DNA of 5,127 nucleotides. Origin: Propionicimonas sp. (GTDB lineage Bacteria; Actinomycetota; Actinomycetes; Propionibacteriales; Propionibacteriaceae). Positions 1-5,127 of this stretch are shown here, one piece after another (positions within the stretch are counted from its first letter, which is position 1; the number at the start of each line of letters is the position of its first letter). Below the pieces are notes generated by a model. The model saw only the letters and a list, made by a program, of their open reading frames with translations, was not told where the DNA came from and made no database searches. The stretch is taken from assembly GCA_031119515.1 (NCBI GenBank), contig JAVHXR010000220.1, positions 1-5,127 of the forward strand. Direction: 5' to 3'. The position numbers were made by a program, and so were the translations under genes.

Positions 1-9
1 GGTGGTCAT
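1..9 (-). CDS. Third gene of the sulfur operon, 5' end only
   Basis: Only the first three codons (Met-Thr-Thr) are inside the window, so the product cannot be named. The start is supported by a GAGGAGG Shine-Dalgarno at 20-14 on the minus strand, 4 nt before the ATG, which overlaps the TGA stop of the preceding DsrC-family gene. The arrangement is the same as at the sqr/dsrC junction and implies a translationally coupled operon. Other sulfur-relay genes (DsrE-like, TusA-like, rhodanese) often sit beside sqr and dsrC homologues, so one of these is a reasonable guess, but nothing in three codons tests it. Confidence 0.6.
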
Positions 10-18
10 GGTGCCTCC

Positions 19-333
19 TCAGACACAACCCTTGGGTTTGGGCAGCCCGGCGACGTAGGCCATCTTCTTGGCGGGCTTGCCGGGGAACAGGGCGAACAGC
101 TCGGGGATCGGGAACCCGCCCACCGTGCTGGTGCGGCGCAGGGTCGCGGTCTCGCCGCGGGCGGGGTAGTCGGCCCGCAGGAACCGCACCACCGCCCAGT
201 GCCGATCCGTGAGTTCGAGCCCGATCAGCCGGCCGAGTTCGGCGCCGAGCTTCTCGTCCCACTGGTCGTAGGCGACCAGGAAGCCCTCGCCGGTGACGTC
301 GATCGGTCGTCCGGCAATCCGGGTGGTGGGCAT
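19..333 (-). CDS. TusE/DsrC/DsvC-family sulfur relay protein
   Basis: A 104-residue cytoplasmic sulfur carrier; DsrC/TusE proteins are about 100-115 residues. Family hallmarks are visible: LTDRHWAVVRFLR (41-53, the LTDEHW-type helix), LRRT (65-68), ELFALFPGKPAK (78-89) and the diagnostic C-terminal arm AGLPKPKGCV with the penultimate cysteine Cys103. That cysteine carries persulfide sulfur in the family. Dissimilatory DsrC has a second cysteine 11 residues upstream; here that position is Ala92 and Cys103 is the only cysteine. The protein is therefore TusE-like in chemistry and cannot form the intramolecular disulfide/trisulfide of the DsrAB partner. The start has AGGAGG at 343-338 overlapping the sqr stop TAG, 8 bp between genes. 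Inference: it accepts sulfur derived from the SQR product and passes it to a downstream transferase. A role in tRNA thiolation is the alternative, but the sqr neighbour argues for sulfide oxidation. Confidence 0.93.
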   Translation of the reverse strand: MPTTRIAGRPIDVTGEGFLVAYDQWDEKLGAELGRLIGLELTDRHWAVVRFLRADYPARGETATLRRTSTVGGFPIPELFALFPGKPAKKMAYVAGLPKPKGCV

Positions 334-341
334 GGCTCCTC

Positions 342-1847
<1,506 letters not shown>

Positions 1848-1880
1848 GGGGGACCTCCGTCCACTCGAGCTGCTTCGACG

Positions 1881-1896
1881 GTACCCCTCGGGGTAT
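1881..1896. promoter_or_regulatory. CsoR/CstR-family-like operator upstream of sqr
   Basis: The sequence TACCCC-TC-GGGGTA (1882-1895) is a perfect 6-2-6 palindrome. On the minus strand it reads ATACCCCGAGGGGTAC. This matches the general form of operators bound by the CsoR/CstR (DUF156) family: C-run/G-run half-sites bracketed by TA. CstR members sense persulfides and control sqr-type sulfide-oxidation operons in Staphylococcus. The site lies 34 bp before the sqr start codon and upstream of its Shine-Dalgarno, where a repressor would block initiation. A TTGGCG (1918-1913) with 17 bp spacing would put the -10 on the left end of the palindrome, but that -10 match is poor. The regulator gene is not in this window. 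A copper-sensing CsoR is possible in principle; the sulfur operon makes a persulfide sensor more likely. Confidence 0.65.
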
Positions 1897-1974
1897 TCCT
1901 GCGTGCGCAAACCGCCAAACTCGATCGGCCCGGCGCCGCTGCGGCTGCGGTGGTCGAGCGGCCGGCCGGCCCGA

Positions 1975-1987
1975 ACTTCTGAGAAGT
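1975..1987. repeat. Short palindrome in the sqr / iron-gene divergent region
   Basis: ACTTCT-G-AGAAGT is a perfect 6-1-6 palindrome 19 bp upstream of the iron box, followed directly by the overlapping palindrome GTGGCCAC (1986-1993). It sits where an upstream operator or -35 region of the plus-strand gene would be. I recognise no regulator for it, and it may be chance. Confidence 0.3.
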
Positions 1988-2006
1988 GGCCACACGGCCG
2001 ACAGGA

Positions 2007-2030
2007 TTAGGTTAGGCTTCCCTTGCCTAA
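2007..2030. promoter_or_regulatory. Double iron box (IdeR/DtxR/DmdR-type operator)
   Basis: The stretch begins TTAGGTTAGGCT and ends CCCTTGCCTAA. The actinobacterial iron-box consensus is TTAGGTTAGGCTCACCTAA. Register 1 (2007-2025) matches it at 15 of 19 positions, with the first 12 identical. Register 2, shifted 5 bp (2012-2030), gives TTAGGC-N7-GCCTAA, a perfect 6-7-6 inverted repeat. Two overlapping registers suit the known binding of two IdeR/DtxR dimers on opposite helix faces. Candidate -10 hexamers TAGGTT (2008-2013) and TAGGCT (2013-2018) lie inside the box, so iron-loaded repressor would occlude the promoter of the gene starting at 2047. Confidence 0.85.
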
Positions 2031-2046
2031 TTCGGATGGAGGAGTC

Positions 2047-2895
2047 GTGGAGCCTGCCCAGAGCGGAGTTGCGACCGGATCCCGCGCCGCCCTCGCGGAG
2101 CGTTCGGTCTCCCTGGCCGGCCGGCTGCTGGCCGGTGCTGGACGGGCCTCTGTCGTGGCCTACGACCTCGTGCCGATGGTCGAGGCCTCAGCGATCAGTC
2201 ACGGCCTGACCCGGTCTGGGGAGCTGGTGGTGGCCTGCGTCGGCGACGTCTCGACCCCGGTGACGACCTGGCGCCGGACCCCGTTGCGGGTCCGTCTGGA
2301 CGTGGTGAAGGAGGCGCCGGAGTTCTCGGTGCGGATCACCGCGTGCGCTGTCCACCTGCTCGGGACCCTGCACTGGCTGCCCGACCAGCTCCGCGACGAG
2401 TACCTCGCCGACGGCGAGGTGCATCCGCGTGTGGCAGAGGTGGCGGCGGCTCCGGGTGGCCGGCTCGGTGTCGTCCAGACCGACCGGGTCCTGCTGCACG
2501 ACTGCGCGGGAGTGACTCCGCTGTCCTTCGAGGAGGTCGTCGAGCATGCCGCGGGGGCGTCCGGGTGGTCCGGCTTCCCTGATCTCGACCAGGAATGGGC
2601 TGCCCGCGACCTCGTCGGCCGGCTCACCGCCGACGGGTTGGGGGAGTTGTTGCGTGCGGCGTCGTCGGGCTGGGACGCCGCTGTTGCCCTGTCGTCACGT
2701 GAGGGGACCGCGTGCCCGCATGTCGACGGCCAGGTGTACTGCGTCGACGTCGACGGCACCGGCCTCACCCTGATGGAGGTCGAGAAGGGCGCGAGCGCGG
2801 TGACGATGCTCGCCTTCGACGAGGCGGCCGGCACTCTCGATGAGCTGGCCGACCGGCTGCTTCAGCTGACCTACGAGGCTCAGCGCACCTCGTAG
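2047..2895 (+). CDS. Iron-box-controlled DUF2470/HugZ-like split-barrel protein (tentative)
   Basis: A 282-residue soluble protein with no signal peptide or membrane span. Residues about 50-160 (SGELVVACVGDVS, then alternating hydrophobic strands through RVRLDVV, FSVRITA and GVVQTDRVLL) read like a pyridoxamine-phosphate-oxidase/FMN-type split barrel. Residues about 182-276 resemble a DUF2470 domain: an LTADGLGELL helix (193-202), YCVDVDGTGLTLMEV (231-245), VTMLAFDEA (252-260) and a terminal LDELADRLLQL helix. The usual HLNxDH of that domain is degenerate here (RLTADG). HugZ-type proteins of this architecture handle haem in iron acquisition, and the double iron box directly upstream agrees with an iron-starvation role. 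Binding of haem or flavin is not shown. Start: GTG at 2047 with GGAGG at 2038-2042. An in-frame TTG at 2023 lies inside the operator and has no ribosome site. The 3' end overlaps the convergent DUF1540 gene by 16 bp. Confidence 0.6.
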   Translation: MEPAQSGVATGSRAALAERSVSLAGRLLAGAGRASVVAYDLVPMVEASAISHGLTRSGELVVACVGDVSTPVTTWRRTPLRVRLDVVKEAPEFSVRITACAVHLLGTLHWLPDQLRDEYLADGEVHPRVAEVAAAPGGRLGVVQTDRVLLHDCAGVTPLSFEEVVEHAAGASGWSGFPDLDQEWAARDLVGRLTADGLGELLRAASSGWDAAVALSSREGTACPHVDGQVYCVDVDGTGLTLMEVEKGASAVTMLAFDEAAGTLDELADRLLQLTYEAQRTS

Positions 2896-2900
2896 GTCAG
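2866..2900. terminator. Bidirectional hairpin formed by both convergent 3' coding ends
   Basis: The arms CTGACCTACGAGG (2866-2878) and CCTCGTAGGTCAG (2888-2900) pair perfectly over 13 bp, with a 9-nt loop CTCAGCGCA. There is no T-run, as is common for actinobacterial terminators. The hairpin contains both stop codons: TAG at 2893-2895 for the plus-strand gene, and TGA at 2882-2880 for the minus-strand gene. Because both genes read one arm in the same phase, both proteins end with Leu-Thr-Tyr-Glu plus a short tail. Confidence 0.75.
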
Positions 2901-3161
2901 GCACTCGGCGTCCTCGCCCGCGATGGAGACCTCGGCGGCCGTGCACAGCAGGTCGGTGTTGTGCACGCACTCCAGGCGCTTGCAGGCTCCCACCTGACCG
3001 TTGGCCGAGGGCAGCCCGCCGCGGGCGTCCAGTGCCACGAAGGTGGTGCACGACGCCTTGGCTCCCGTGCCGCCGACCGTGATGGCGAGCGCGGTGCACC
3101 CCCCGTCGTTGAACGAGCAGGCGGTGGTGGTGCAGGACTTCACGATCACGGCGGTACTCAT
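2880..3161 (-). CDS. DUF1540-like small protein with two four-cysteine modules
   Basis: A 93-residue protein with two copies of a roughly 35-residue cysteine module. Module 1: Cys10, Cys15, Cys22, Cys38 (VKSCTTTACSFNDGGCTALAI ends in SCTTF). Module 2: Cys60, Cys65, Cys73, Cys87 (GACKRLECVHNTDLLCTA ends in ECLTY). The spacing CX4C-X6/7-C-X13-15-C, the Asn after the second Cys and the terminal C-T-F/C-L-T-Y match DUF1540, a family of unknown function generally presumed to bind metal. Start ATG at 3161 with GGAGG at 3174-3170, 8 nt away. The frame stays open upstream to 3383, but that stretch is AT-rich and lacks a ribosome site, so it is leader. The gene converges with the iron-box gene. A metal role for both is an attractive but untested link. 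Confidence 0.85.
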   Translation of the reverse strand: MSTAVIVKSCTTTACSFNDGGCTALAITVGGTGAKASCTTFVALDARGGLPSANGQVGACKRLECVHNTDLLCTAAEVSIAGEDAECLTYEVR

Positions 3162-3201
3162 GGTGGTGGCCTCCGAACTGGTCACGGCTTCGATGTTATT
3201 C

Positions 3202-3230
3202 ACGATAGTCAGAGAATCGCCGTTCAGCAA
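3202..3230 (-). promoter_or_regulatory. Candidate promoter of the DUF1540 gene
   Basis: On the minus strand TTGCTG (3230-3225) is followed after exactly 17 nt by TATCGT (3207-3202), a fair match to TTGACA/TATAAT-type vegetative promoters. Transcription would begin near 3195, giving a leader of about 35 nt that contains the GGAGG site. The match is modest and rests on sequence only. Confidence 0.4.
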
Positions 3231-3234
3231 GGAA

Positions 3235-3273
3235 TTGCGGCGTGTCGAAATACGATTCAATTGCGCGCCGCAA
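3235..3273. repeat. Inverted repeat upstream of the DUF1540 promoter
   Basis: TTGCGGCG (3235-3242) and CGCCGCAA (3266-3273) are exact reverse complements with a 23-nt spacer. The left arm lies just upstream of the candidate -35 box (3230-3225) of the minus-strand promoter. It could be a split operator for an activator or repressor, or an RNA stem of an upstream transcript. Confidence 0.35.
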
Positions 3274-3440
3274 GAGTATCCAAATTCGATCCGGTGCACC
3301 TCGGAGCATGGGTTGGCTACGGTAGATGGGTCCAAGCAGACTCCATCCGACAGTGTTGCCGGTTTTCGAACAATTCGAATCAATTTGCTTTCGTAATTGC
3401 CCGGGCAGCGTTTGTCTCGCGACTTCTCCCCGGGACGGGT

Positions 3441-3866
3441 TCAGCGGGAGGCCGCGGCGGCTGTCGCCGCCTCGTACTCATCCGGAGTGATTCCGACCAC
3501 TCCGGTGTCGAAGTCGGCCCTCGCCTGGTTGGCGGGATCGATCCGCGCGAGCACCGCCTCGACGGCGACCGGCGGCTCCCACCGCTCCACCTGGCCGAGG
3601 GTGACTGCGAACCGCCCTCCGGCCTGACGTCGCGACGACCCCGACACGGCGAGGCTGCGGGCCGGCGAGGCCAGTTCGGCGCGCGCGATGAACACGCGCT
3701 CGGGTGCGGCCAGGTAGATCAGGACGAGGTCGCCCTCGGCGAGCGCGGCGCGATGGGGTTCGCCGTGGGCGACCTCCCACTCCCGTTCCCGGAGGGACTC
3801 CAGGGCGCGCCGGCGGGCATCCCCCGGTGATCCGTCGCCCGTGCAGTTGAACAGCCAGAACGCCAT
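3441..3866 (-). CDS. EVE-domain (PUA-like) protein
   Basis: A 141-residue single-domain protein, the normal size for an EVE domain. Supporting segments are the N-terminal strand FWLFNCTGDGSP (3-14) with Trp4; a second Trp at 30 (REREWEV); the GDLVLIYLA strand (45-53) followed by FIARAELAS (59-67); WEPPVAVE (96-103); and the closing FDTGVVGITPDEYEA (118-132). EVE/PUA-like folds bind modified nucleobases or RNA, but the ligand of this protein cannot be read from sequence. The ATG at 3866 is chosen because the fold begins immediately after it. The nearest GGAG is 11 nt upstream, so the ribosome site is weak. TACCCT at 3877-3872 could instead serve as a -10 for a near-leaderless message, though no -35 is convincing. 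It lies 61 bp downstream of the TetR gene across a strong hairpin. Assignment is by motif reading only. Confidence 0.75.
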   Translation of the reverse strand: MAFWLFNCTGDGSPGDARRRALESLREREWEVAHGEPHRAALAEGDLVLIYLAAPERVFIARAELASPARSLAVSGSSRRQAGGRFAVTLGQVERWEPPVAVEAVLARIDPANQARADFDTGVVGITPDEYEAATAAAASR

Positions 3867-3886
3867 GCTCGAGGGTACTCCGCCGT

Positions 3887-3919
3887 CTCCCGCCAGCCCC
3901 GGGCCGTGGCTGGCGGGAG
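3887..3919 (-). terminator. Hairpin between TetR gene and EVE gene
   Basis: CTCCCGCCAGCC (3887-3898) and GGCTGGCGGGAG (3908-3919) form a perfect 12-bp GC-rich stem with a 9-nt loop. It starts 8 bp past the TetR stop codon and ends 20 bp before the EVE start. With no T-run it is a likely actinobacterial-style terminator for the TetR transcript. Its closeness to the EVE start also allows a partial-readthrough role. Confidence 0.7.
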
Positions 3920-3927
3920 CTCGGTGT

Positions 3928-4446
3928 TCAGGACCGTCCCCGGGCGTGCAGGAGTGCCTGGTGCCAGGCCGTGAGGTCCGCCGGGGTACCCCGGACGAGC
4001 GCGTCGAGGACGATCCCGTCCAGCATGGCCACCAGCGTGGCGGCCTGGCCGCGATCGACTCCCAGGCCGGCGAGCTGGTCGACGAACCGGTCGCGGGCGG
4101 CCACGACGGCGTCGCGCACGGCGGGGTCGCGGGTGGCTTCGAGCAGGACCTCGTAACGGGCGACCGCGATCGGCGCTCCCTGGCCGGTCCAGTGGGTGAC
4201 CAGGCCCTCGATCATCGGTGAGGGGTCGCGGCGCGCAGCGTCGGCGGCGGGTGCTGCCTCGGCGTCGACCAGCGCCGCCACCAGTGCGGTCCGGAGCCCG
4301 GCGAGGTCGCCGAAGTGGTGGCGGACGGTGCCGTGGGTGGCGCCGGCGGCCGCCTCCACGGCGCGTGCGGTGACCGCCCCGCTGCCCTGGCGGGCGAGCA
4401 GGTCGAGCGACGCGTCGATCAGGCGGTCACGAGTGGTCTTCTCCAT
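3928..4446 (-). CDS. TetR/AcrR-family transcriptional repressor
   Basis: A 172-residue regulator, slightly short for the family (usually 180-220). The N-terminal DNA-binding domain is clear: helix 1 RDRLIDASLDLLARQG (6-21), then VTARAVEAAAGATHGTVRHHFGDLAGL (25-51), the helix-turn-helix with the typical G-x-x-x-x-x-V-x-x-H-F recognition segment. Residues about 55-165 form the helical ligand/dimerisation domain; no effector can be inferred. The start ATG at 4446 has no Shine-Dalgarno, but a -10 hexamer TACACT (4458-4453) sits exactly 6 nt before it, predicting a leaderless mRNA. An operator covers the start codon, so autorepression is likely. It is divergent from the membrane-protein gene at 4470, its most probable target, with only 23 bp between them. 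Confidence 0.9.
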   Translation of the reverse strand: MEKTTRDRLIDASLDLLARQGSGAVTARAVEAAAGATHGTVRHHFGDLAGLRTALVAALVDAEAAPAADAARRDPSPMIEGLVTHWTGQGAPIAVARYEVLLEATRDPAVRDAVVAARDRFVDQLAGLGVDRGQAATLVAMLDGIVLDALVRGTPADLTAWHQALLHARGRS

Positions 4447-4452
4447 GTGGAG

Positions 4453-4458
4453 AGTGTA
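4453..4458 (-). promoter_or_regulatory. -10 element of the TetR gene (leaderless)
   Basis: TACACT on the minus strand fits TAnnnT and is followed by 6 nt before the ATG at 4446, placing the transcription start on the A of the start codon. The best -35 position, 17 bp upstream (4481-4476, GTTCTT), is a weak match and lies inside the opposite gene. Confidence 0.5.
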
Positions 4459-4462
4459 GCCT
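4457..4462 (+). promoter_or_regulatory. -10 element of the membrane-protein gene (leaderless)
   Basis: TAGCCT fits TAnnnT and is followed by 7 nt before the ATG at 4470, again predicting a leaderless message. It overlaps the opposing TetR -10 by 2 bp, so polymerase can occupy only one direction at a time. No clear -35 is visible at 4434-4439 (TGGTCT). Confidence 0.45.
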
Positions 4463-4469
4463 TCTCCGC

Positions 4470-5042
4470 ATGGAGAAGAACGTGGTTCGTAGGGCGGTCC
4501 CCGAGAAGGTGGGCAAGCCGCTGCTGGCGGTTGCCCTGAGCATCGCGGCGATCGCGGCCGCCCCGCTGGTGATGGGTCCGTCCTACGCCGCCCTGCAGCC
4601 CCGGCTCGGCGCGTTCACCCTGATCGTGGTCGAGGTGGTCTACGCGTTGTTCATCGACTTCCCGCTCACCGCGGCGTATGTCGCCGTGGTGTCGCTGTGG
4701 TTCGGGCGTCGCCGAAATCCCGCCCGCTCGGCGGTCGGCTTCGTCGCCGTCTTCTTCGGGTTGATCCTGCTCTGCATCGTGCTCGCCCCGACCAGTGACC
4801 TGCTGGCCTACTGGGCATTGGCCGACACCTTCCCGACCGCCGGCGCGGAGCTGGTCTCCGGCCTGGGACTGCCGACCGCCGCCATGCTGGTGGGAGCCTT
4901 CGTCGTCTTCGACGTCCTGCTGTGCGCCACCGGCGGGGTGACGGCGGACGTGCTGGCCGGTGGCCTTCGGCGGCCCGTCGGCGAGCCGCACCCCGGCGCG
5001 GCTCCGGGACGGCGGACCGGCGCCTCGATCGGCGACCGCTGA
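4470..5042 (+). CDS. Four-helix membrane protein of unknown function
   Basis: A 190-residue integral membrane protein. Hydrophobic spans are at about 17-36, 47-78 (long, perhaps kinked at FIDFP 61-65), 86-106 and 134-154. A basic N-terminus (KNVVRR) and the GRRRNPAR loop (79-86) suggest cytoplasmic positions by the positive-inside rule. The last 25 residues are polar, Gly/Pro/Arg-rich and probably disordered. I recognise no enzymatic or transport motif; the length and span count recall small TetR-controlled membrane proteins that sit divergent from their regulator. The ATG at 4470 has no Shine-Dalgarno and would be translated leaderless. An in-frame GTG at 4482 has GGAG 6 nt upstream (4472-4475) and is the alternative start, removing four residues. 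Control by the divergent TetR protein is inferred from the operator over the start codon. Confidence 0.85.
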   Translation: MEKNVVRRAVPEKVGKPLLAVALSIAAIAAAPLVMGPSYAALQPRLGAFTLIVVEVVYALFIDFPLTAAYVAVVSLWFGRRRNPARSAVGFVAVFFGLILLCIVLAPTSDLLAYWALADTFPTAGAELVSGLGLPTAAMLVGAFVVFDVLLCATGGVTADVLAGGLRRPVGEPHPGAAPGRRTGASIGDR

Positions 5043-5052
5043 TGCGGAGCCG
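5030..5052. terminator. Hairpin at the 3' end of the membrane-protein gene
   Basis: CGGC-GA-CCGC (5030-5039), loop TGAT (5040-5043) and GCGG-A-GCCG (5044-5052) form an 8-bp stem with a small asymmetric internal loop. The TGA stop codon sits in the tetraloop. Lying between convergent genes, it could terminate both. The stem is short, so confidence is moderate. Confidence 0.4.
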
Positions 5053-5060
5053 TACCCGGT

Positions 5061-5127
5061 CTACCCGAGGACGGCCGAGAGCGCGTCGTGCATCACGGCG
5101 GGGTCGGCCTCCAGTCCGGTCCAGTGG
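5061..5127 (-). CDS. 3' end of an unidentified minus-strand gene
   Basis: The last 21 residues of a reading frame enter from the right edge (HWTGLEADPAVMHDALSAVLG) and stop at TAG 5063-5061. The composition and helical AVMHDALSAVL ending look protein-like, and the frame ends 18 bp from the convergent membrane-protein stop, as expected for a real gene. The fragment is too short to assign to a family. Confidence 0.6.
   Translation of the reverse strand, partial: HWTGLEADPAVMHDALSAVLG

Larger units (their letters stand above)
3162..3440. other. AT-richer intergenic leader between EVE and DUF1540 genes
   Basis: This 279-bp stretch has no supported gene. From 3181 to 3400 I count 110 G+C of 220 (50%), and only 14 of 40 in 3361-3400, against roughly 70% around it. 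It holds the candidate promoter at 3230-3202, the 8-bp inverted repeat TTGCGGCG (3235-3242)/CGCCGCAA (3266-3273), and a repeated TTCGAA palindrome (3365-3370 and 3374-3379). The lower GC is consistent with regulatory DNA, an unannotated small RNA, or a remnant of foreign sequence. The sequence does not decide among these. Confidence 0.6.
4438..4478. promoter_or_regulatory. Twin TetR operators over two start codons
   Basis: Two copies of CTTCTCC-N4-GGAGA lie in tandem 23 bp apart. Site A is at 4438-4453 (core TCTCCA-TG-TGGAGA, 4440-4453). Site B is at 4461-4478, a perfect 7-4-7 palindrome CTTCTCC-GCAT-GGAGAAG. Seen as a whole, 4438-4453 and 4463-4478 are 16-bp inverted arms with one mismatch around the 9-bp centre GTGTAGCCT. 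Site A covers the TetR ATG and site B covers the membrane-protein ATG, so both proteins begin Met-Glu-Lys. Binding by the adjacent TetR protein is inferred from position and symmetry. Confidence 0.75.

Noticed and set aside
1848..1910. N-terminal extension of SQR to the ATG at 1910
   Set aside because: The added 21 residues are not family-like, would encode the operator palindrome, and the ATG at 1847 has a good GGAGG.
2023..2046. TTG start for the iron-box gene at 2023
   Set aside because: It lies inside the iron box with no ribosome site; GTG at 2047 has GGAGGAG just upstream.
3365..3379. Possible SOS (LexA) box at TTCGAACAATTCGAA
   Set aside because: The actinobacterial box needs CGAAC-N4-GTTCG; here the half-sites are too close and the right half lacks the G, and no DNA-repair gene is adjacent.
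3162..3383. N-terminal extension of the DUF1540 protein
   Set aside because: Open frame in AT-rich leader without a ribosome site; the first cysteine module begins right after the ATG at 3161.
3398..3407. TGCCCGGGCA palindrome near the EVE 3' end
   Set aside because: With no loop it cannot form a simple hairpin terminator, and such short GC palindromes are expected by chance here.
2961..3830. 289-codon plus-strand frame across the DUF1540, leader and EVE regions
   Set aside because: It crosses two genes with clear family motifs on the opposite strand and a low-GC intergenic stretch, and shows no domain of its own.
4419..4991. 190-codon minus-strand frame antisense to the membrane protein
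   Set aside because: Composition is Gln/Asp/His/Gly-rich low-complexity typical of a shadow frame, while the plus strand encodes coherent membrane spans.

Overview
The window is GC-rich (roughly 70% by eye), with compact genes, GTG/ATG starts, AGGAGG-type ribosome sites, an IdeR/DmdR-type iron box and apparently leaderless transcripts. Together these point to a high-GC actinobacterium (Mycobacteriales or Pseudonocardiales would fit). The genus cannot be read from the sequence. No tRNA, rRNA, CRISPR array, insertion sequence or phage gene was seen.

Left block (1-1900, minus strand): a sulfur operon. A type III-like sulfide:quinone oxidoreductase (1847-342) is followed 8 bp later by a TusE/DsrC-family sulfur-carrier protein (333-19). 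A third gene, of which only the first three codons (9-1) are in the window, follows 9 bp after that. Each downstream Shine-Dalgarno overlaps the preceding stop codon. Upstream of sqr is a perfect TACCCC-TC-GGGGTA palindrome that looks like a CsoR/CstR-family operator. The operon is therefore probably switched on by sulfide or persulfide, with the SQR product passed to the carrier protein.

Middle block (1848-3440): divergent from sqr is a gene under a double iron box (2007-2030). It encodes a 282-residue protein resembling the DUF2470/HugZ-type split-barrel family. It converges on a small DUF1540-like protein with two four-cysteine modules. The two coding regions overlap by 16 bp, and a perfect 13-bp-stem inverted repeat forms both 3' ends, so both proteins end in the same LTYE segment. 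Upstream of the DUF1540 gene lies an AT-richer leader of about 280 bp.

Right block (3441-5127): an EVE-domain protein gene and a TetR-family regulator gene lie on the minus strand, separated by a strong hairpin. The regulator is divergent from a four-helix membrane protein across only 23 bp. Two copies of a CTTCTCC-N4-GGAGA operator lie exactly over the two start codons, and overlapping opposed -10 elements predict leaderless transcripts both ways. This looks like a self-contained repressor/membrane-protein module. The window ends in the 3' end of an unidentified minus-strand gene behind a probable terminator hairpin.
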